Of a stretch of 64,000 nucleotides of DNA, positions 1-11,991 are shown piece after piece. The stretch's first letter is position 1. Every line of letters starts with the position of its first letter. The notes below the pieces were generated by a model that was not told the DNA's origin, searched no databases, and was given only the letters and a program-made list of their open reading frames with translations. The DNA is from Phoronis australis (Eukaryota; Phoronida; Phoronidae), in the NCBI GenBank assembly GCA_002633005.1, contig NMRA01000010.1:147846-211845 (forward strand). The letters run 5' to 3'. The position numbers were made by a program, and so were the translations under genes.

Positions 1-520
1 GTGAAATTAGTGACGGTGCAGGTTTTTGGGTGAATAATTGTCGCGTTCCATTTCAAAATCCGGAAACTGATTGTGCTGGAAATAATGTACTCTCAACATG
101 TAAATGGACGAACGCTAAAATGCGGCCAACTGTAAAGATATTTAAATGAATTAACAAAAAATGACAAACGAAAGTCTAAATAATAGTTCTGTGTTTTTCA
201 TTTTTGAAAATATTTTTGCAGAAACTATTGAATAATCCGAAGTTAACTAATATTCACCGAGATATCAACGTGTTGAGATTATAGATTATGTTGAAATTCG
301 CCCACAGACAAGTTGCACGAGTTTTACAGATAAAAATCAAATACCAAAGTCAATATAATATAAGTTACGCTTTATTAATGACAATTTTAACAAAACAAAA
401 TGCAGAAAATAACTGAAAAGTACTTGAATATGCTTTAACTCAAAGTTTGAGGCTGCTTACATCGTCACGGAAAATTTGAAAAATTGTCTTGGTTTCTTGT
501 CTGATCCAGGTGTTCTCGTT
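1..520. other. intergenic, no feature seen
   Basis: AT-rich sequence without a coding frame, RNA gene or repeat that I can recognise. Confidence 0.5.
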
Positions 521-610
521 TTTAAGGTGGGGATCGTGTTTTAAAGGTGGGGATCGTGTTTTAAAGGTGGGGGTCGTGTTTTAAAGGCGGGGTCGTGTAT
601 TAAACGTCGG
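521..610. repeat. minisatellite, 20-bp unit
   Basis: Four to five tandem copies of a 20-bp unit of the form TTAAAGGTGGGGATCGTGTT. The copies decay progressively to the right, where units read GGCGGGGTCGTGTAT and then CGTCGGAGTTGGTG. No coding role is visible. Confidence 0.85.
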
Positions 611-2340
611 AGTTGGTGTTTTTCAGGCTGCGGTTAGCTGTTTTGAAGGTGCGGGGGTGTGTTTTTGTCTCCTGGATATCTGTTTTACATCGAGATTCCA
701 ATTCGATCGAACACCCTGTGTATCCTTTCAACTGTTATTGCCATTTGACGAACCCGTAATCTACAGTTCATCAACACTTCCGTGCAGCCTGCCTACAATC
801 AGAAGTTCGAAACGTGGTCAAGACAATTAGCTATAAAGTTATAACTTCTGACGTCAGAAAGGCGTTTTTAAGCTCTTTTTTTCATTCGTCTTGGTTTCCT
901 TACTGTGAAGATTTAATAAAAATGAACACCTGTAGTTTGAGGGATCGTCTAAGAATGCATCACAATGGCTTGTTTTGGTAGAACCTCCCTAGTTTAATTA
1001 ATTCACTTCATTACATAGCAAAACGTAACAGTAGGTAATGAAGGATTTATGATGGATATTAGTTTCTTGAATAATTTCCCATATCCGTGGGTTAACCGGT
1101 CTGTACAACAAGAAATGCAAATAAGTAAGAAGAAAACGTTAAATATTTACAAATCGTTTACAAATTGATGTTGTGTCGTAAATTAAGCAAATAGATCTCG
1201 AAAGGTAGATCTAGTGTCATTGTCATATTAATGAGCATTTAATTATTAATAATATAAACGAATCTCCAAATGTATATCTAGTGTCATCAATCATTCAGTG
1301 ATTAAAACCGCTCGCTGATGTCGCCACCGGCCATTTGTTTTTGTACGGGCTAGCTATGTTCATCCAACTATTAAGGAATAGCAAAACGTCATAGATCTCC
1401 ACACCTCTTTTCGAGTACGATTATACTGCAGGAAAGTCTATTGATTTCTGTTGAAATCTGCAAGTGGCAACACCTGATATGTTCTGAGATCTTTGGTGAG
1501 ATATAAGGTTATCATTCTTTTATTACTGGTGAAATTTGTGGTACTTTGCTTAGTAATTTATATAAGGAGGCTGTGTTTGGGATTTCTATCGTATGTCGAT
1601 CATTCGCTCGGTCTGTCACGTTACCATTTTATACCTAAAACGTTGTGGATGGAATTTGAGATTCTCGGAATGCACAAATGAACTATCGGTTACATTTTAG
1701 GGTAAATATCGCGTTTTTTGGTAGTAAAACGGCCGTTTTTAACGATAAAACAGGCTCATTCGATGCAATAAACAATATTTGGCATTTTCCATACGACAAT
1801 AGATTATAGACAACAGATTTGCAACTCCGACATTTACTTACGTGCTAGCCAAGAGGCGCCGCCACTCTCCTAAATTATCTGGTGCAGTTTCCGGTTAGTG
1901 TATTTTGACGGGAAATTCTCGCATCTACTTTACTGTCCAGCACAACGAAACAAATAATAATTTCAGCATTGAAACGCTGTTCAAAGTCTTCCAATGATAG
2001 AAGTTGGTATCGTGAGTACTTTTGGCAATGGTACTGGTAATTAATTACAAAATTCAAACTTCGGTGCCGACTGATTATGTCGTCTGCTTGCCCAATAGCA
2101 GCATAGTTATCTGACAGTTTGTGATTTATGGTTCACATAGGCCTACTGAGGAAACTACGAAAGCATATTTGTGCGCAAACTCCAAGGAGTACGTGTGAAT
2201 GCAAAAGATACTTATATAACGTTTTGGTTTTGAAAAATATTAATTTTGTTCGAATTAAAAAATGCGTCTCTGCAACGATTTGACTAGTTTAACCTTTGCA
2301 TGTTTATAACTCAACATTCTCAAGTGAGCAGTTCTTCTGG
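611..2340. other. intergenic, no feature seen
   Basis: The open frames here are all about 60 codons or shorter and show no recognisable domain. I see no repeat with a clear boundary. Confidence 0.45.
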
Positions 2341-2352
2341 GAAGTGTTGAGT

Positions 2353-2368
2353 GGCCCTTAAAAGGGCC
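2353..2368 (-). promoter_or_regulatory. histone-type 3' stem-loop (distal copy)
   Basis: Read on the minus strand the site is GGCCCTTTTAAGGGCC followed by AC. This matches the metazoan histone mRNA 3' stem-loop consensus GGYYYTTHTHARRRCCA at every position (6-bp stem, four-base loop). About 12 bases downstream on the same strand is CCCAGAAGAAC, resembling the purine-rich histone downstream element bound by U7 snRNA. No histone coding sequence is visible upstream on that strand, so the function is unproven. Confidence 0.5.
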
Positions 2369-2393
2369 GTTGGTTGTAGGTATAGCGTGAAAT

Positions 2394-2409
2394 GGTTCTT
2401 AAAAGAACC
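2394..2409 (-). promoter_or_regulatory. histone-type 3' stem-loop (proximal copy)
   Basis: Read on the minus strand the site is GGTTCTTTTAAGAACC followed by A, a second full match to the histone stem-loop consensus with different stem bases but the same loop. The stem changes are compensatory relative to the neighbouring copy (GGCCCTT versus GGTTCTT), which argues for a conserved structure and not for simple copying. The spacer between the two copies is 25 bases. Confidence 0.5.
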
Positions 2410-2589
2410 GTTGAATAATTCAACATAAATCACACAGTATACCGTGCTCACTAAGTACTGAAGGTCCTCTTCATTCAAGTTTTCATCAGAGAAGGTTTGA
2501 TGAAAACAGAGGAGATGACAATATCCAAAAAACTCAGAAACTAATTAACCCTCTTAGCTAGTCTCTCGTCGTCTGAATTCTACACATTT

Positions 2590-3420
2590 AGAAGTTTTGT
2601 TCAAATCCTTTATACTTCCACACATCGATTATTGTGATATCATATATCAGTCGGCCAATACGGGTGCACTCCAACATTTGGAGAAATTACAGTATCAAGC
2701 TGCCTTACTCATAACCGGAGCTTACAGGGGATCCAATAGTGTTAAGGTTTTGAATAGTTTCAAGTGGCCCAAACTGTCTACTCGACGCAATCTTCAAAGT
2801 AATAAGCAACGCCAACAACGCCTCTGTCAAAAATATTTGATCTATACACTAGACAAGGCCATCGTAGTAATTGAGATCCTCCACCCCATATGCAATTCCT
2901 CCGTCATTCAGTCAGGCATTCAGAAGGTCTACAGTCATGATGTGCATCAACAACTGGAATTCTCTTCCAGTCTCTGTTAAGGAAATCAACTCTTTTACGA
3001 GTGTAAGAAATAATTTTAGAACTGTTTTTCACAATTTTGATAATTCAGCACCCTTAACTCAATTCTCCCTTCCCCGCGATAACGAAATAACATTGTACAG
3101 ATCAAGGTTTGGTCTTTTCCTCAATTCTGACAAGTTTAGGCATAACTTTAGTAATGTTTCTCCAAACTGTAAATGTGGTGACCATCAATCTTATCCTCAT
3201 ATTTTCTTCAAATGTCCCCTCATCGAATACCTGAGAGATTCACTCTTTCGTGCACTCAATGAAAACCAATCAATTGTTAATGATCTCAATTCTTGTAATA
3301 ATATTCCTACTAAAGTTCCATTATTATTGAATGGTAGTCCTAACGTTGACGTCATTCTCATTGAATTCCTCTCTTTTCAAGTAAGAAATCGTTACATTTA
3401 AAACTGTTTCTTTTACTAGA
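2590..3420 (+). mobile_element. 5'-truncated non-LTR retrotransposon (LINE), 3' end of reverse-transcriptase ORF
   Basis: Two overlapping frames, 2597-2870 and 2871-3401, together give the C-terminal part of a LINE reverse transcriptase. The first has the thumb-region signature seen in jockey/CR1-like elements: ILPHIDYCDIIYQ, then LEKLQYQAALLITGAYRGS, then a WPKLSTRR segment. The second continues through INNWNSLP to a terminal zinc-knuckle-like motif of the form C-x-C-x(7)-H-x(4)-C (CKCGDHQSYPHIFFKC) and ends at 3401. A frameshift near 2865 separates the two, and the catalytic palm with its YADD-type box is absent. It is therefore a dead, 5'-truncated copy, as is usual for LINEs. Clade assignment (jockey versus CR1/L2) is uncertain. 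Confidence 0.85.
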
Positions 3421-4140
3421 GAAACTTGTAACCTATCGCGCAAGCAGGCCTATACATATATATAAGATGCGATCCGCCACGTGAACAGTCTGGGTGAAAT
3501 ATTTAAAAAATCTGAAGAAAAAATGAAAGAAACTTAGGAATTTGAAGCGTATCATGATGGGATAAATACAAAACGTACCTCGATTGGCGTAGATGAACTA
3601 ATATCCCACGAGACATTATTCCGCGGGCCATGACATTCAGCGTGTAAGGGTTAAAGCCCTCGCAAATGACGTGTATTGAACGTCAGTGAACATTCTAGCC
3701 ATTTGTACGACGTAATAATGTACGTATGTAAAGGCGTATAGGTCAAAGGTTAAATTTCTTACCTTCACTATACCATTCACCACTGATTATCATCTACGCC
3801 TACGCCGTATTTGAACGATCAATCGAAGAATTTTTGAAAAAAATCAAGCATACTGAAACCTTGGTTCACTTTTTGGTTGGCCAATACTCGGAGGGATTTC
3901 CGTGTCCAGCCAAAACAGTTTTACTCAGTCGTAATCATCTTTACCTTGAAAGTCAGAGCAAATGAACATTTTTACGGCACTAAGATTTCCCTGCCCTCAA
4001 TACTCAGTGACGTTTGCCTAGTCACCAAAACGAAAGTCCACAAGTTCTTGTCAAACGCACGCGTTAATAGCAAGCTTGTATGACATTTAGCTCTACTTAA
4101 TATATGTTATATTGTGAATATAGTAGATCATTGGTTGGTT
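3421..4140. other. intergenic, no feature seen
   Basis: Contains a short (TA)n-like stretch near 3455 and nothing else that I can support. Confidence 0.4.
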
Positions 4141-4147
4141 AAAATGT

Positions 4148-4233
4148 CCTGAACCTATATTGCACAGACGTGGTTAGAATGTTGGACTGTCAAGGAAGGT
4201 CTCAGGTTCAAATCCTACAGTGCACCATCAAAC
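4148..4233 (+). repeat. tRNA-derived sequence (SINE head or tRNA pseudogene)
   Basis: A tRNA-like block runs from TGCACAG to CAGTGCACCA, whose ends pair at six of seven positions. It contains an A-box-like TGGTTAGAATGTTGG and a perfect B box, GGTTCAAATCC. The D arm is shortened and the anticodon and T stems pair poorly, so it is not a functional tRNA gene. It is best read as the Pol III promoter region of a SINE, or as a tRNA pseudogene. Confidence 0.55.
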
Positions 4234-5205
4234 TAAATACGATTCCAAAAAGTTGCTTTTCATTGGTCACCATGAGCGTAACAGATACCCGTGCTTTTTC
4301 TTCTAAGAACATTTTAACTTCTGAAGATGGTGTACAAATGAACAACCGAAACATCGTACCAATGTAAATAGGTTAGATGTTCAACGTTTATCTTGTTCGG
4401 CGTCCATTTGCTGTGCTATGACACTGCGGCTCCTGTTGGTAAATAAAAAAACTTAAACGCAAAAGCAAAGAACCTACAAAGATAAACATTCTGGAGTTTT
4501 GTTACACACTATATTTTTTCGTTACAAATCTGAATTTAACGAATTTTAAAGAATTTCGAATATTATTGTCGCATTGCTGTTGTAAGCAGCTTTCAATATT
4601 ACAAGTGCAGTTGTATTACAACTCGCACCGTCGGAGGATTTTATTTCACCAATCAATTTCATTACGATGCGTACAGCTGTGGTAAACATTTGTTGGTAGT
4701 CTATGTTGTTCCAGCTGAGATATATGCCTTCAAATTACGGTGATATCCTAATGTTTTTATGACCTCTGACACCCTGTCATACAATCCTCAGCTGTATAAC
4801 CTATTGCAGAGATATCGAGAAAATCTAGGTGAGGGCCTGTTTCGAGATTAGGTTTATTTAGGATGCTCCTCTTATGCGGTGCACGAGTGTCTTGAGTCTA
4901 CGGAACGCAACCCAATTGGTTGACATTCGAATCGGATTAAAACTCCAAATTTATGATTCTTGAAATTTCTACCTAATTTCATGATTATATCAGAGAGATA
5001 GAACACCATAAGCTGTTATTCGAAACGTGTTGTAGGCTACAATTATTTAGTATTTTGTGCTTTTATCGATTCTTCAAAATTAAAAAAAAAAATTGCAAAA
5101 TATCCGGGCGATAGGCGAGAAGAGTCTGCAGTTCTATGAGTTGAAAATGGTAACGCTCACAGCTGACGCATTGTCGAACGATTATACGTCCGAGCTTGAT
5201 GCAAC
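4234..5205. other. intergenic, no feature seen
   Basis: AT-rich sequence without a recognisable gene or repeat. Confidence 0.4.
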
Positions 5206-5210
5206 AACAG

Positions 5211-5288
5211 CCATGATACAACAGCATCCATGATACAACAGCACCCATGATACAACAGCACCCATGATACAACAGCACCCATGATACC
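5211..5288. repeat. minisatellite, 17-bp unit
   Basis: About 4.5 tandem copies of CCATGATACAACAGCAC starting at 5211, 5228, 5245, 5262 and 5279. The minus-strand frame across it (5063-5329) only reads out the repeat and is not regarded as a gene. Confidence 0.9.
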
Positions 5289-5624
5289 ATCCCAGCCTTA
5301 GATATTTTCGTTTTGGGAGAAAATTTCAAGCCAGATCACAGAGAAGGCGTAATAGATTCTTTTATTTACAATTTTCGACAATAGTGAAGTGAATTACAAT
5401 GCTTGTATCAACACTTATATCATTCTGAACACTTACAAAAAATCTTAGTTAAATATTTTATTGGGACTACTTTTCACAGCACGGCGTAGCTGTTGTATTT
5501 CTTTGTTTTCCATGCCACGTGACGCTAATTAGTCCTGGGTTGGCTGTCATTTTGTGATCTGGTTTCGTTTGCTTTTCTTCAATTTTCCCTCCCACTTGTA
5601 ACTGTTATTTCCTTTTTCTTGTTT

Positions 5625-5795
5625 TTCTTTTCATATGTGTGCACGTATTTGTTTTTCTAGTCATGTATCTTTACGTAGGTGTTTTTCTATTCATGTGTCT
5701 TTGCGTAAGTGTTTTTTTCTTGATGTGCATGTACGTGTTGTTTTTTCTTCATATGACTCTACGTAATTGTTTTTCTTTTCATGTGCGTGTACTTA
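5625..5795. repeat. degenerate T-rich minisatellite
   Basis: Imperfect units of roughly 36 bp, each with TCATGTGTCTTTACGTA followed by a GTGTTTTTCT block. The apparent 70-codon frame is rich in Phe, Val, Met and Cys solely because of this repeat. Confidence 0.6.
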
Positions 5796-5973
5796 TTTTA
5801 CGCTCTCCGTTTGTCTGTAGGAACTTGTTTTCGTTGATCACCATTGCATAATTACATACTCTACGTTGTTTTGTTTCAAATCGTATGGTTCAGTTTTGGT
5901 TTATTCCAAATTTGTAACTGTAAAGGCTCTCACGGGTTAAACAACATCAAATTGGGACATCTACGCTACATCC

Positions 5974-6452
5974 AGAGGTGGATCTACGGGGAGGTTCAGG
6001 GGGTTCCATGCGCGCACCCAGCCTTTAATATGGGGGGCTCAAATTTCCGACGATGTGGACCTTTTACCGACAAACAAACCGAAGGACTAAAAAAATAAAA
6101 CAGGGTACCACGTCCAGGGCTTGAATTGTGCGTTTGCGCCTTTTTAGTAGACTTTTTGTCTCGTTTTCTCGAACTTTTTGTTTCTCTGTGGCGGACCTTT
6201 TTGTCCACTTCGCCAAATGGGGGGCTCGTTCGAGCCCCCCCGAGCTCCCCTGGGTGCGCGCATGGGTTCAACCCCCCTCGGGACAGGATCAAAAATAAAA
6301 ATTAAAAGAAATGTCGCCAGGAAAACAAAATCAGCTACTAAAATCAAAAAAAATCTTACACGAGAGGGGGAAACCCCCTCCCGACCTTCCCTCCGCTCGG
6401 CGCTACGCGCCTCGGATTCGCGAGAATCCTAAAACGTAGATCTGCCACTAAG
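5974..6452. mobile_element. non-autonomous DNA element, family R1 (ends like AGTGGCGGATCTAGGAT)
   Basis: The left end AGAGGTGGATCTACG and the right end CGTAGATCTGCCACT are inverted copies of one another. The interior contains runs of G and C and the shared block GGTCGGGAGGGGG read on the minus strand. The same ends recur at 16.1, 32.3-33.1, 33.3, 34.2, 51.9, 58.5 and 62.3-62.9 kb. The terminal CAGTGGCGGATC resembles ends of hAT-like elements, but no transposase is present and the superfamily is a guess. Confidence 0.65.
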
Positions 6453-6774
6453 CTTATACGAAATAATTCATTACGTTTCTGCTAGTATCATGACGAATGT
6501 ACTATTTTCAAACGTAAAGCAATGGGATTAAATTAGAATAACGCCGTGCTACTTTATTTTTTCGGATATAAGGCCAGTCGTTATGTGTATTGTGATTTCT
6601 TACAATCCTTTATGTAGTGAACAAATAATGTTATTTCACACGCCAAAGAGTTAAGAGCGCGATGCATTTGAACTTATTGTCTGAAAAGTTCAGGCAAAAT
6701 TGTGAATACGATGTATCACATCTTTCTGACACATAGCTTCTTTGTACGATTGGTGGAATGAATCGATAAGAGTG
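6453..6774. other. intergenic, no feature seen
   Basis: No gene or bounded repeat recognised. Confidence 0.4.
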
Positions 6775-7190
6775 CCGCGGTAGCTTCAGCTCAAACCACA
6801 GGGCGCTTTATGGGGAACGAAACCATCAACATAATCGAGCTATTTAGACGGTGTCGGCAGTCGTAAATTTTAACATTTTCTTTGACTACGTACAGGAACA
6901 TTGAGGAATAAAATAATTTTGTAATCACAACCCGAGTAGTTCTATCGTTTGTGAGATTTAGGGTTGAAATACATGTGCAGATTCGTTCACACGCTATGTA
7001 AGTGAAATCAATGTTTGCTCCGAGCTATGACGTGATTAATGATGAATGGAAACTGGCAAAGTTAATTTTCAGGATTTTTAGAGTGTCTCAATATAATGAC
7101 ACATACCATTTCAATGATGTAAATTAGTTCTACTAATGGATGAAAAAATTACGAACAGCTTCCTCGTGTTCATGAAAATTGACATCAAGC
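6775..7190. repeat. dispersed repeat D1, copy 1
   Basis: Diverged copy of the sequence at 48838-49230. Shared blocks include GAATAAAATAATTT near a CACAACCCGA / TAGTTCTAT block and GTGATTAATGATGAATGG versus a similar block in the other copy. Neither copy has a recognised protein. Confidence 0.55.
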
Positions 7191-9160
7191 ACCAACAGCG
7201 GTCGCGCAGAGCGTCATGACTGAGGCCGTGAACAGAAGTACATTTATTTTGAATACTTAATCTAAAATATCTCAAAACTGATGATATGAATAATTAATAA
7301 GACCTGTCTTGGACACCAGGATGATTTTCCAATATTCTTCGTAAATAATGGCTTATCTCGCCAAATTGCGCAGCGGAACAATTTGGTTTTTACTAACTCG
7401 CCGGGCTTTTACGTGTGTGTCTGCAATCAAAGTCCTCTCAATCACAACAATAAACGGTGGCACTTTCCGAGCTCGATACTTCAAGACAATCAAGCGGTCA
7501 TGTTTGTATGGATCATTAATACAAAACATCCGTTATGTAGAGAAAGACAATAAGTTCCATCTGAATTTTTCACGTTTGAAAAAATTTTAAACTTCTTTTT
7601 TACTTTAGCTCAAGATTGATTGAGTGACGCATAGTCGTGTTTTTGACATCAAGTGTGATTTCACTACCACAGTGAAATATCAGCGAATCAAACATTGAAC
7701 GAGACATCTGTGGATCACTTTGAAGAGTAGAAACTCGACGAAATGAGAAGTTTTTTTGCATGAAATGAACCACAATGTGATAGCAACGTTCGCCAAAAGG
7801 TCAGTGACTATCCATAGAGTCTTTAAATATAGCCTGTCTGCTTCATGTTAGTGAAAAACTTCATAAAACGGGTTAATTCAATTGATACTTTGCCCAAATA
7901 CTGCGCATTCAACACCACTCTAAATATTTCCAAACTTAATTGAATTTAATTCGACTTTTTAATTATTTTTTCATGGTGCACCACCATGAAAAGAACTAAC
8001 TCGTGCATTATGGGCACTCAGTCAACTGCCGCCACATGAAACTCCTCGGAAACCCGCTCACTTAAAAAACATATATTAAAAGGTAAATAAGGCAACATAA
8101 ACAGGGCTGAAAGCTAGGAAATGTTTACATGTTAGTGACATCTTTCGACTGGCAATACCAGTCATTTGATATCTATCTTTAAATTTGACGCTATCACCTA
8201 AACAGTCCAATTTATTCCAATATATAATTTGCCCGGAAATTTGTTACACAAGTACATGTATATATGTATACAGATCAGATGGTGAATCTTGGGCTGTAGG
8301 AGCTCTAAAAATGATTTCGTGAGTACTTTCACTTGGCAATTTTTAACCTTTTTTATCTCATTCATAGATGTACTTCTCAGACGGAAAAGGTTCCTGCGTT
8401 TAAAATTGCAGTTTCTTGCCAAGGATTTTGGTGAAAAATGACAAAACGTTGAAATTTGAAGTTCGTGTACAATGTACCATCGTGGATTAAAAACTATTGT
8501 CTCGGGCATTTGAACAAACGCATTTTGTTGGTGCCATTAAACAAATTTTTGCTTTAAAAACGAGCAAATTAGATCAAAAATAGCACTGAAAACAATGTGA
8601 AAAAAGCAGATCAAACAGCTCATATACGTTGATAACTTCTGTCTTCCGTGTTTTGATATCGGAATTAGGTTGTTTGATATGACTTATCATATATAGGCCG
8701 TGTATAAATATCTGCTTCTGACCTAAACTTTGTCAAGCCATTGTATTGATTTTTGTGAGTATAGTTTTGCAAATAATGTGAAGGCCTCGTATTAACACCT
8801 TGATTATTCAAGGTTGGGTTCCGTTGGCTTGTGGCTAAAAGTCTTCTTTTATTGAAGGAAGCAGTGGCGAAATTCAATGTACACCACACACATTCAACAC
8901 TTGGCAATGTCGCCAGCCTGAGTGGCCGCTATTTTGCTAGGACAGGCTATGAGCTTCCGAGCATACTCGCGAAACACTTGCCTTTCACTCGCGCGATTTC
9001 GCGAGGTACCGAGAAAATAATGCTTTGATCGCAAGAAACTAGATCTACGGAACACTCTACAAGTCCCCAAACTGGCAGTGAGACTGGATGGTGAGCTCAC
9101 TTAACGTCCTTTATGACTGGTTGCATTATGCATTTATCTTGTGCTGTTTGAAAAAATAAA
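7191..9160. other. intergenic; one perfect 11-bp hairpin
   Basis: No supported gene. At 7968-7992 there is a perfect 11-bp inverted repeat, TTTTCATGGTG with a CAC loop. Other open frames are short and featureless. Confidence 0.45.
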
Positions 9161-9219
9161 GCCCATGCATAAAAACAAGATGGTGGAAAGTATACTCCAT
9201 GATTGCATGCGCCTGTAAA

Positions 9220-9530
9220 CTCTAGACTTGATCCCTAAAACACCAGTTCTCGTCAGTAAGAGACGCTGAACCCGCGATACCGATTCCATACCCGTGTCCC
9301 TAAACACGCGTCTAAAATATCCCATAGGCCTATCCGGAATCAAATTCTATACCCGTGACACAAACTCAAGATCGGTCGGGTCCTGGTGAGGAATCTGGTT
9401 CCCAAGTAAGGAGTTTGGTCACTGGGTAGGAAGTAAATTCGGCATTTGTGTGGAGTTTAGGGGCACGGGGATGGAATTTGTACCCGGACTGGAGTTCAGG
9501 GGACATTAGTAAGCCAGGATTTATAGGCGC
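9220..9530. repeat. degenerate palindromic minisatellite
   Basis: The left half carries units such as GATTCCATACCCGTGTCCC (9285-9303). The right half carries their reverse complements, for example GGGGCACGGGGATGGAAT (9451-9475). Both halves are themselves degenerate tandem arrays of about 30 bp, making a large imperfect inverted repeat. Confidence 0.5.
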
Positions 9531-9571
9531 ATCGCTGGAATCGTTTCCGCCGACTGTTTGTCTTCACAATT

Positions 9572-9600
9572 AATCAATCAATCAATCAATCAATCAATCA
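9572..9600. repeat. (AATC)n microsatellite
   Basis: Seven tandem AATC tetranucleotides. Confidence 0.95.
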
Positions 9601-11990
9601 CGAAGACAAACTACTAGAGCTGTGAGAGTAGATTGCTGTCAAGTCTAATTTCTTTCGTCCTCTCATCGTTGATATTTAGCGCCGCACCAGAGGTAGTGTA
9701 CCTGAAGTGCATCCAACAGCAATGAAGATACAGATAAGTGTTCATAAGAAAGTCTACAGTCAAACAAAAATCCAATCGTCAACGACCCCACTTTAAATAA
9801 ATAAGTGCTATATTTACTGAAAAGTAATTCTTAAGTGCGTACGCCTGCTACACAGTAACGTGTATTACTGTTTTGTATTATTCATGCGCAAAATTAATGA
9901 TTGCTATTTATTACCTCATACTGTTGTGCCATCACAATTCCTTAAACGCATAGTTTTGATAAAACCAACACTTTTCGACTAGATCTAATTGGTTGGATCA
10001 CGACCCGCTTTCAACAAAACTTTCGAATAGTTTTCATCAGGCACAAGTACAGTCAGCACAAGGTCGTCCACATTCGGAACACCTCACTCTCGAAGCTTCA
10101 AATTTCAGGATGCGAAATGCGTGGTTCACATTTCAGTGATAAAATGAGTTTTGAACAACATATAACATGGATTTGTCTGGTTGTACTAGGCCCTAAGTTA
10201 AGCTCGTGTACTTAAATTGAATGGATTTTGGTGCGTCCATGTCATACGGCAACTGTTGTCCCGAATAAGCTATTAGACGAGAAAGGCTGGCGTCATTTCA
10301 TACCTGCAGACAATTTTTGAAAGGCAAAGCTTTACGTGTGTGCACAACCGGCCCCAGGGAGATCAGTGAGTGGTCGTGGCGTCATAGTTGCATTGACTAG
10401 AACTAGCCTCTAGGGATCGGAAGTCTTTACATTGACAATAGCAACCCATACACAATCAATAAGGAATGTCTCGTTAAAAAACTGTGACTGGTGTGACAAC
10501 AATGCCGCTACACTTTCCGTCATTATGAAGCTAAATTGTTGGAGCGATCGTATGCGTAAGATTTGAGTCGGCTGGACATCAAAGTGTTCTCACTTCGCAT
10601 CATTATGTTTGTATAGGCAAGTTATTCAAACTGCGTTTCACTTTCGTGTAAGTTTTTAAGTATACCTGTAAGCTATAGAAACTAGCGATCATTTCGTCGC
10701 GACAAAGTTGTCACTAGCTCTTGTTCTACGTTCATTTGCTTTGATATTACCGTGGATTTCGAATAATGCGCCCTGAAACACAAAAATCTAGTCGGGTGGT
10801 GTTTGGTCCCAAAAAGCACCCTGCATACTGTTTTGCAAACAGAAATTTCTTCAAGTCACTTTTGTTCACGAAAAAGCTTCCATGGAAACTTTTTTCCTTC
10901 TTTTCCGAAAAAACGTCCGTGGCCGTTTGGTGTTGATAGGCGCTTTATCAGAAATTCTCGGTAACTGTGTGTCGCGAGCGTTGCGTGATATCACGTCAAC
11001 TGAAAAAGCGGGATAGTCGTGCAAGTAAACGGTGGTTATTTGATTGCGTTTCTTTGAAACGACCGTAACGCGGCACAAGGTGAGTGTTAGTTAAACGCAA
11101 GAGCTACGAAAACTTGCAGACAAGGCGTTCTGTAGATGTATAATTTTCTAGTTGTGTTGACTGCAAATAGAATTTAAGTGAACGAGCGTCACATTCTGGA
11201 CCGATCCTAGCTATTTACATGTCGCGGATGCAACTGCATGTGTACGGTGATAATCCTTATCATCGCAAACACTATTACTTTACAGTGGATTGATCGAATC
11301 TTACCTCGTTTACTATGAGTACACTTCTTTTCATTTTTCAATATTAAAAACACTAAAAGCACAGCCACACGAGATATTTTGACTACAAAAGACAATTTTA
11401 CGTTGGAAAATTGTTTTCGACCGAATAATTTGGTACATGAGCTTCGTGTAGTGGCTGTAAGTAATCTGACTTATACTATTCAGGCCTCGTTTCAAAGAGA
11501 ACTTAATATTCATGAGTTTCATGTCAAAGCTGTTTGCGCCCTCTTTAGCTGGTTAAAAATCAAAAATCGAACTAAGCCTTTTGCTTTTGGCCTCGCAACG
11601 TTCCTTCCCTGATAGGAATCCATTTCCAATAACAGCAAGAACATCGAAACCAATATCGACTCGAGAAAAAGTATCAGAGACCGGTTTTGTAAGAGAAATT
11701 CGATTTTCGTTTCAGACAGCTTCATAGGGCGGAATGCAGTTTCAATAATGTACAATTGAACAATAATTAAACAGCGCCCACCGTGCCATTAGAACTGTTT
11801 CTGTATCTGACCAATTACCATTTGAACTCTTTTTCAAACGAACTTTTGCGATGAATATACTTCACATCGCAAATAAACAGTCGCAGTAAAAAATCTCGTA
11901 CACGCCGATAATTTTCTAAGTTTTATAGCAATTTGTTTTTAACTTTATTCCTTTTAATATGCTATGGTGTAGCCGGCAACGTTATCCCAA
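9601..11990. other. intergenic, no feature seen
   Basis: Open frames up to 78 codons (for example 11519-11755 minus) lack domains and overlap each other on both strands, as expected for chance frames. Confidence 0.4.
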
Positions 11991-11991
11991 G

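Noticed and set aside
4148-4233. Functional tRNA gene
   Set aside because: B box is perfect but the D, anticodon and T arms do not form proper stems.
5063-5329. 88-codon minus-strand protein with a CCC-rich repeat
   Set aside because: Read-through of a 17-bp minisatellite.
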